Positions 16,045 through 24,079 of a stretch of DNA of 24,079 nucleotides are shown here, one piece after another (position 1 is the stretch's first letter; each line of letters begins with the position of its first letter). The stretch is from Labyrinthula sp. Ha (taxonomy: Eukaryota > Sar > Bigyra > Labyrinthulida > Labyrinthulaceae), in contig JAALGZ010000117.1 in the NCBI GenBank assembly GCA_015227615.1, positions 1 through 24,079 of the forward strand, read 5' to 3'. Below the pieces are notes generated by a model. That model ran no database searches. It saw only the letters and a program-made list of their open reading frames with translations, and was not told where the DNA came from. A program made the position numbers and the translations under genes.

Positions 16045-17898
16045 GTGTTCCTAAATTTACTGAGCACGCTCACTGCACTTCCTGTTGATACTATTGGCAT
16101 TAACACACTTCATTTGATAAGTGATAATAAGGAAGACTATATATTTACAATTTCTCCGTCTTTTACACACATCCCTCTTCAATACAACACCTACATGAAC
16201 ACAGTTCACTCCGCTTTCCCGTGTTCCTTCCCTGACCCAACTCCTGAACCAAACTCAGTACTTTTTCTACCAAGAGGAAATTGTACGTACCATGAAAAAG
16301 CATTATTAGCACAAAGTTTAAAAGTTAATGCCCTAATCGTCTATAATACTGAGGATTCCATGTTTTCCAACAGGAACATAAAAAATGCATGTGACATAGA
16401 TTGTAAAGCAGCAAAAGATGTTTCAAAAGACGAATGTCAGAAAAAATGTGAAACGGGACTATGCTTACAAAAGATTAATGGTGAATCAAGTTTTTGTTGT
16501 ACAAGGGATGAGCTTCTGGTTTTTGATGTTCAAGGAGATGAAAACACAAGTCTTGATTTTCCTGTTCTTTCAATGAAGATAAATGATGGGAAAACTGTTA
16601 AAGCCTTATTTCAGGGAAGCTTACTGTTTCATTCTGTCTTCTCTATGAATAAAGAATATTTTGAACAGTTTGATACTGGATATTCAGTGTTTTTCATGTG
16701 GCTTTTTGTTTCTCTTATGTTTCCTTTAGTTGTTTTTCTTTCCATTAAGAAAGAAAGAGAACTTACAAAAGAACTTGAAAAAAAACTGTTTTCTAATTCA
16801 GCGCTTGATGAAACTAGAAACTTGCTACTAAACAAAAGTAAAGAGGACGAACATGACGAGGAAGAACTTAACTTGGACTTCAAGTCCTCTTTGTCTTTTT
16901 TGGCGGTTTCTTCATTCTCTTTACTTGGGTTATATGTACTTGTAAAATTCTTTCCATATGATACAACTCTGATGTTAATATATCTCTTTGCATTTGCTTC
17001 TATTTTTGTTCTTGCAGAAAGTTTTGTTTCTCCTTGTCTCCAACATATATTTAAATCAACTCCGCACAACAATCTAATTTTACTCGTTTCCTCTTTTCTG
17101 AGTCTTATTTTTTTAATTTCAAGACATCCAAGCTCAAATTTTGAATTTTATCTTCACTTATTTCTTCAAAATCTTATATCTATATGTTTAGCAATATCTT
17201 TTTTAGAACAAATTAAACTAAACTCAGCTTCTAATGCTTACAAATTACTTTCTTTATTTTTCTTATATGATATTTTTATGACTTTTTTAACTCCTTTGTT
17301 TTTCAAGGAAAGTGTTATGATGTCTGTTGCAACTGCTGCTAATGAAATGCATGAAAAAACAACACAATCACTAATTTGTAAAAGAACTCTTCCTGAACAG
17401 TTACCTATGGTCTTTCTTTTTCCAAATAGTTTAGTTCAACACTTTTATACTTTTGAAACAGATATTTCTCAACATAGAACAAGTTTATTAGGTTTAGGAG
17501 ATGTTTTCATACCTGGTCTTTTTGTCTCTTTTTTATTTCATGTTGATTTACTTAACCTTCAATTGTATAGTCTTGAAGTAAAGAAGAAAAAGACAAAGTG
17601 GAGATACAAATGGACTCTTGCGGGATTTCTAGGATACATGATTGGATTTGCCATGACTCTATTTGCAAATGTAAATCAAATCAGTGTATTTGGAGTTAAA
17701 GGGCAACCTGCGCTTATGTATCTTGTTCCTTGTCTATATCTCTCTGTTTTTCTGGTGAAGAAGATCCTTCGGGAAGAGTTACCTGAGGACCTTCACGTTT
17801 TGAAAGAAAGAAGAGATGAACTTATTGAACGTCAGTTTGAAGAGGAGAAGTATGACCAATTTGAGTCTGATGAAGACCACACGGAAGAACATGTCTGA
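16045..17898 (+). CDS. Signal-peptide-peptidase-like aspartic protease (SPPL), 5' end uncertain
   Basis: SPPL proteins are presenilin-type proteases that cut type II membrane proteins within the membrane of endosomes, lysosomes or vacuoles. Numbering the open frame from the GTG at 16045 gives 617 residues. A lumenal PA domain spans about residues 20-200, with LPRGNCTYHEKALLAQ. It contains a cysteine-rich insert (Cys116, 120, 131, 135, 140, 151, 152). About nine membrane segments follow (starting near 214, 283, 309, 343, 368, 399, 481, 525 and 553). The catalytic motifs are intact: YD at 408-409, GLGD at 483-486 and PAL at 555-557. A charged tail follows. No in-frame ATG occurs before residue 51, inside the PA domain. 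SVFLNLLSTLTA looks like the end of a signal peptide, so the true start was either displaced by the adjacent LTR element or lies in an upstream exon (possible acceptor TTTCAG at 16026-16031). Confidence 0.92.
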   Translation: MFLNLLSTLTALPVDTIGINTLHLISDNKEDYIFTISPSFTHIPLQYNTYMNTVHSAFPCSFPDPTPEPNSVLFLPRGNCTYHEKALLAQSLKVNALIVYNTEDSMFSNRNIKNACDIDCKAAKDVSKDECQKKCETGLCLQKINGESSFCCTRDELLVFDVQGDENTSLDFPVLSMKINDGKTVKALFQGSLLFHSVFSMNKEYFEQFDTGYSVFFMWLFVSLMFPLVVFLSIKKERELTKELEKKLFSNSALDETRNLLLNKSKEDEHDEEELNLDFKSSLSFLAVSSFSLLGLYVLVKFFPYDTTLMLIYLFAFASIFVLAESFVSPCLQHIFKSTPHNNLILLVSSFLSLIFLISRHPSSNFEFYLHLFLQNLISICLAISFLEQIKLNSASNAYKLLSLFFLYDIFMTFLTPLFFKESVMMSVATAANEMHEKTTQSLICKRTLPEQLPMVFLFPNSLVQHFYTFETDISQHRTSLLGLGDVFIPGLFVSFLFHVDLLNLQLYSLEVKKKKTKWRYKWTLAGFLGYMIGFAMTLFANVNQISVFGVKGQPALMYLVPCLYLSVFLVKKILREELPEDLHVLKERRDELIERQFEEEKYDQFESDEDHTEEHV

Positions 17899-17914
17899 TT
17901 CGAATTTACAGATC

Positions 17915-17948
17915 TAATACATGAATATCGCAGGAGTGTAATGTATTA
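17915..17948. terminator. Inverted repeat in the convergent SPPL/H4 3' region
   Basis: TAATACAT at 17915-17922 pairs perfectly with ATGTATTA at 17941-17948, with an 18-base loop. It fills most of the 55-bp gap between the two convergent stops, so each transcript could form the hairpin just after its stop codon. It does not resemble the animal histone 3' stem-loop. An AT-rich 8-bp stem is weak, and its function is unproven. Confidence 0.4.
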
Positions 17949-17953
17949 TATCT

Positions 17954-18975
<1,022 letters not shown>

Positions 18976-21900
18976 TCACCATAGTCTTAAGCATCATAAA
19001 AACAACTGAAATAAGATGTTTTTAGAATAATTTGTTCTGAGTTTGTGACTACTCCGGTTGCTTGTCTAGGAAATCGAAACCGATTTGTGACCTTCTTGTG
19101 TTACTTGGAGCCCTCTTTTAAGTGTTTAGCGGTTAGTGCCACATTGACTGAAAGACTATATGGGCCATATATCTAAAAATTAAAATATTTTGAGTATTTA
19201 CCTGAGAGTTAAAATCACTACTAATTTACCATAAAAATTTATCAGCCCTGCCCTGATTTTTGAACCCAATATGCAGTGTTAGTTTTCCCGTCTAGTTTCT
19301 TCCGCTCTTATGCATTGGCAAAAAACAGAGTCCTTCAAGAGTATGTACAAAATAAATTGTAATCATGCTGAAAGAAAATAATTAAAATGCGAGAAAGTTA
19401 GTTTCCTGAGGCAAGTTGGCCTTGTGGATGTTGGGATGTGATTTTTACTGACGTTTTACACAAGCAACAAGATAATTACCCATGTCAAGGACTGCAGGAA
19501 AAGAAATTTTAAGATAAATTTGCACACTCATGGAAATGTGGCCCTGATTCATTGTCACATTAGTGATTATTAAATGTAAGATATTAGAGAGTTCTATAAT
19601 AAAACTGAACAAGCTCCAAAGAAAACCTAGCCTAGAATAAAATCTGGTTTAGCTCAAACTTGGCCCCGCAAACTTATTTAATTGCATATTTAATGTGACC
19701 AAACAGTAGTTTGAACGCTAACAAACTTTTTCTTATGAAATTTTTTGAGCATTAGGTGTATAAACTCGGGGTAGAGGCTTAAATTTCATAAATTTGGTGC
19801 AGTGTTACTCTTTGCAGGATAACTAATGCGTAAACACAGCATCTACTCCGATTCAATATATCTTTTTATGAGCATACGACGAATATCCCTCCAGCAAAAC
19901 ATAATGTCCCTTGGTTGTTTGCATAAACCAAATATTGTATTACACTGAACAATTAATATTTGGTGTAATCATGGACCATTAAAGGAATCTAACTTCTAAG
20001 CTAAGAAAGTGATTAAACTCCTTGAAACATGACAGCTTCACCATCTTATTCAAAGAACGATAGAGAGAATACTATGAAAACAAGAAAAAATGGTTTTTTC
20101 TAATTACCAGGCTTGTCCATAAGTAGTTTACTTCTTCGGTCAGCGATTCGCCTTTTTCATTTCGATTTCATTGATGTTGCAATTTTATCAAACTTCTTGT
20201 TCATGTTATGATTAACTTTTATGTTATGCTTGAAAACTATGAGTTCCTCGAAGCCTTTATACACATTATTGTAGTTTGTCTTTAGTAAAATCTCCATACA
20301 AGCTGCCAACAACAAATTATTTCCCCCAGATATATTAAATTCGTCACATCAAACAAAAACTAGGAGCTCCCTGTCATCCATCAAATAGGCGATCTTTTCT
20401 GTAATGAATCTTTAGTGGATAAAGTTTCTGCTAGTTTGAAATGTTGACGTTGTATTGATGTTGCCTCAGAAAGAAAAAAATCTTGCCATGTGCTAGATAG
20501 ATTCTACAGAACACAATTAAAAACGATGATTGAAGAGAAAGTGCTCTACTTAGTTGTCGACATTGTTTAAATATTGACTTTAAGATGCCTTCATGTTATT
20601 ATTACTTTAAATAAAATCTTTAAAGATTGGAAGCTATGTTTTCAACGGATACATAAGTCTGTATATAGAAATATCTCAGGTTGGGTTACTCAAACATTGA
20701 GTCGGGCATGTTTAATCGATACCCCTGTACAAAATGGGTTAGAATTTACAGAAATAAATGAAGATTCATTGCAGTGTAACATTTCATATGAGGAAAGAAG
20801 AGCTCATGGCCCAACTTAAAAAAGGTGACACTATGTGGATAAATCTTCATTCAAAAATTTTCCTTCGGTGGCAACAACATTCTCTTGCTTGAAGCCTGTG
20901 ATCTTTACTTGTGCTTTCATTGATAATCTTATCTCCTTAGAATATCAAATAAATCTAACTGAATTGAGCCCTAGATTGTAAATGAAACTAGGAGCTCATC
21001 TTATCTATTTTTTCTTTACCTACTGCTAGGGCACCTCTAATGGTGTAGCGAAGTCTCAGTAAGAGAGTGTATCTAATTAAAGTAGTACCATGTTATCAGA
21101 AATAATGTTACTAGCTAGGATTTTGAAGATTTAGAGAAAAACCTAGTAGCAGCAAATAATTAACTTGATTTTATGTTACAGTATTTGAGTTTGTAAAGCA
21201 TTGGTATACATCATCAGACAAAATTACAACTCCCACCACTTAAGAAATGCACTGAAATCTTGGTTTGACTCAACTGGTTAATTTAATTCAGGAATTATTT
21301 TACAAGACACAGAAAGGATAAAAGGATGAAACTTATTAATTAAAATTTTTACTAATAGAACGTAATCGTAATGCGTTTCTCGCTGAGAAACTGTGACCAA
21401 GCACACTTAGTAAAGTTAAATTGGATGTCGACAGCGAGAAATAATAGTCGATGAACATGGATAGATTACCCATTATAATACTTATATAATATTATTTCAA
21501 GGACCTTTTCCTCTACAAATAAATAAGATAATTTTATTCCTTTGCAATTCATGAGTCATTATAAACACTTAGTTAGGGAATGAAATTTGAGAAGGGATAT
21601 AATTAGAGCTAGTGTAAAAACTGGATGAGAACATATTTTCAATGTCTTAAGGTTACCCCAATCTTATTATTCTACATTTTCCTTTAATGAAACATAAAAT
21701 GAAAAGCTGATATTGGGTATGTGCTCTTTGGAATATTGGAGTCTGAACTTGTCCCAGTTTCATTTTTCTAACTTTATCACATTCTATACTTCTTCTAAAA
21801 GCTCTTTTTAATTAAAATACAGCAGAATAGAGGTTATTATGAGGATTCTTATCAAAATGGCTAATGTAAGACACGGTAATTAGCTCCACAAAGGTTCTCA

Positions 21901-22311
21901 ACTTTTAAACCAGGGTGAGCTACTAAACGGAATTTAAGAAAATAGCTCAGAAAACAAGTTTTATCAAACAAGAGAAGCTAAACTTTGAAAATTTGCATAA
22001 AATTATTAATGTAAAATTGGAAAGTTTTCGTAAACGAACGCGAAAGTTTAATTTGAGAACGTCTGTAGTGCAGTTCAAATTATGTAAACAGAGGGAAACA
22101 ACGCGATATACAGTGTATAATTACTTGATGATGAAACTGTTATCGGAAAGCCCTATAAGAAATAATTAATCACATATAATATGTTTATTTCTGACCGATT
22201 CTCTTAGATAAACCTCTATTATTAAGAAATCATTTGTTGTTTCTCTGTCGGCACTGGAGGGAAATGCAATTTTGCCCAAAAGTAAGTAAATATGATATTA
22301 GGTAATATTGA

Positions 22312-23802
<1,491 letters not shown>

Positions 23803-23825
23803 GGTCTACTGTTTGACCAAGAGCT

Positions 23826-23831
23826 AATAAA
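23826..23831 (+). terminator. Polyadenylation signal of MetAP2 copy 2
   Basis: AATAAA lies 24 bases after the stop codon, identical in sequence and spacing to the signal behind copy 1. Confidence 0.6.
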
Positions 23832-24079
23832 ATTAAGTATTATCACTTTTCCCGTTCTTTCTTCTCTTTTAATTTTCTAGTTTAGTAAGGGTGGTAGAGA
23901 CCTTTATTTTCTACAAAGGGTAATCATTGAAACCAAGCTCTGTAATATAGTGTTCTTCAAGGGATTGCATTGTCGGAGTATAAGTAATCTAATACTGAAA
24001 ACCCATGTAGGCCACTTCGGAGTTATGGTATTACCATGAATCTACCCAAAGTAATAGGAACGTTCTGCTGGCAACTTGG

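Noticed and set aside
16629-17072. 147-codon antisense frame inside SPPL
   Set aside because: It mirrors the SPPL coding strand (Ser/Lys-rich shadow of Leu/Phe/Glu codons) and shows no domain.

Overview
The window is eukaryotic nuclear DNA, AT-rich, with widely spaced genes. The genes I can recognise read without visible introns across their conserved domains. They are two copies of methionine aminopeptidase 2 (MetAP2), one signal-peptide-peptidase-like intramembrane protease (SPPL) with a PA domain, and one histone H4. The proteins resemble animal, plant and protist versions about equally. MetAP2 carries a short insert near its C-terminal end, and SPPL carries a cysteine-rich insert in its PA domain. 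From memory both recall protist (perhaps stramenopile) relatives, so a unicellular or parasitic eukaryote is my best guess. The lineage is not settled by this sequence.

Layout: 1-5103 is one copy of a long direct repeat holding about 3.3 kb of non-coding DNA and MetAP2 copy 1 (3348-4826). 4827-8309 has no supported gene. 8310-16014 is an old, broken LTR retrotransposon of the Ty3/gypsy type on the + strand. It has two roughly 170-bp LTRs that differ at about 12% of positions, a polypurine tract, gag/protease, reverse transcriptase, RNase H and integrase regions, and an extra 3' open frame with a Myb/SANT-like start. The SPPL gene begins almost at the edge of the 3' LTR and runs to 17898. Histone H4 is convergent with it (17954-18265, - strand). 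18266-18975 is non-coding and single-copy within the window. 18976-24079 is the second copy of the long repeat, with MetAP2 copy 2 (22324-23802).

The two repeat copies lie 18,976 bp apart in the same orientation and reach both edges of the window. This is the pattern expected of a tandem array of about 19-kb units, of a circular molecule read past its start, or of an assembly that placed two haplotypes end to end. The copies are not identical. I count no substitution in their first 2,001 bp (one 1-bp indel) and about 20 in the remaining 3.1 kb. The most striking difference replaces a whole codon at the MetAP2 position equivalent to human Tyr444, in the substrate/fumagillin pocket. The genes do not form an obvious pathway: MetAP2 acts on nascent proteins in the cytosol, SPPL in endomembranes, and H4 in chromatin.
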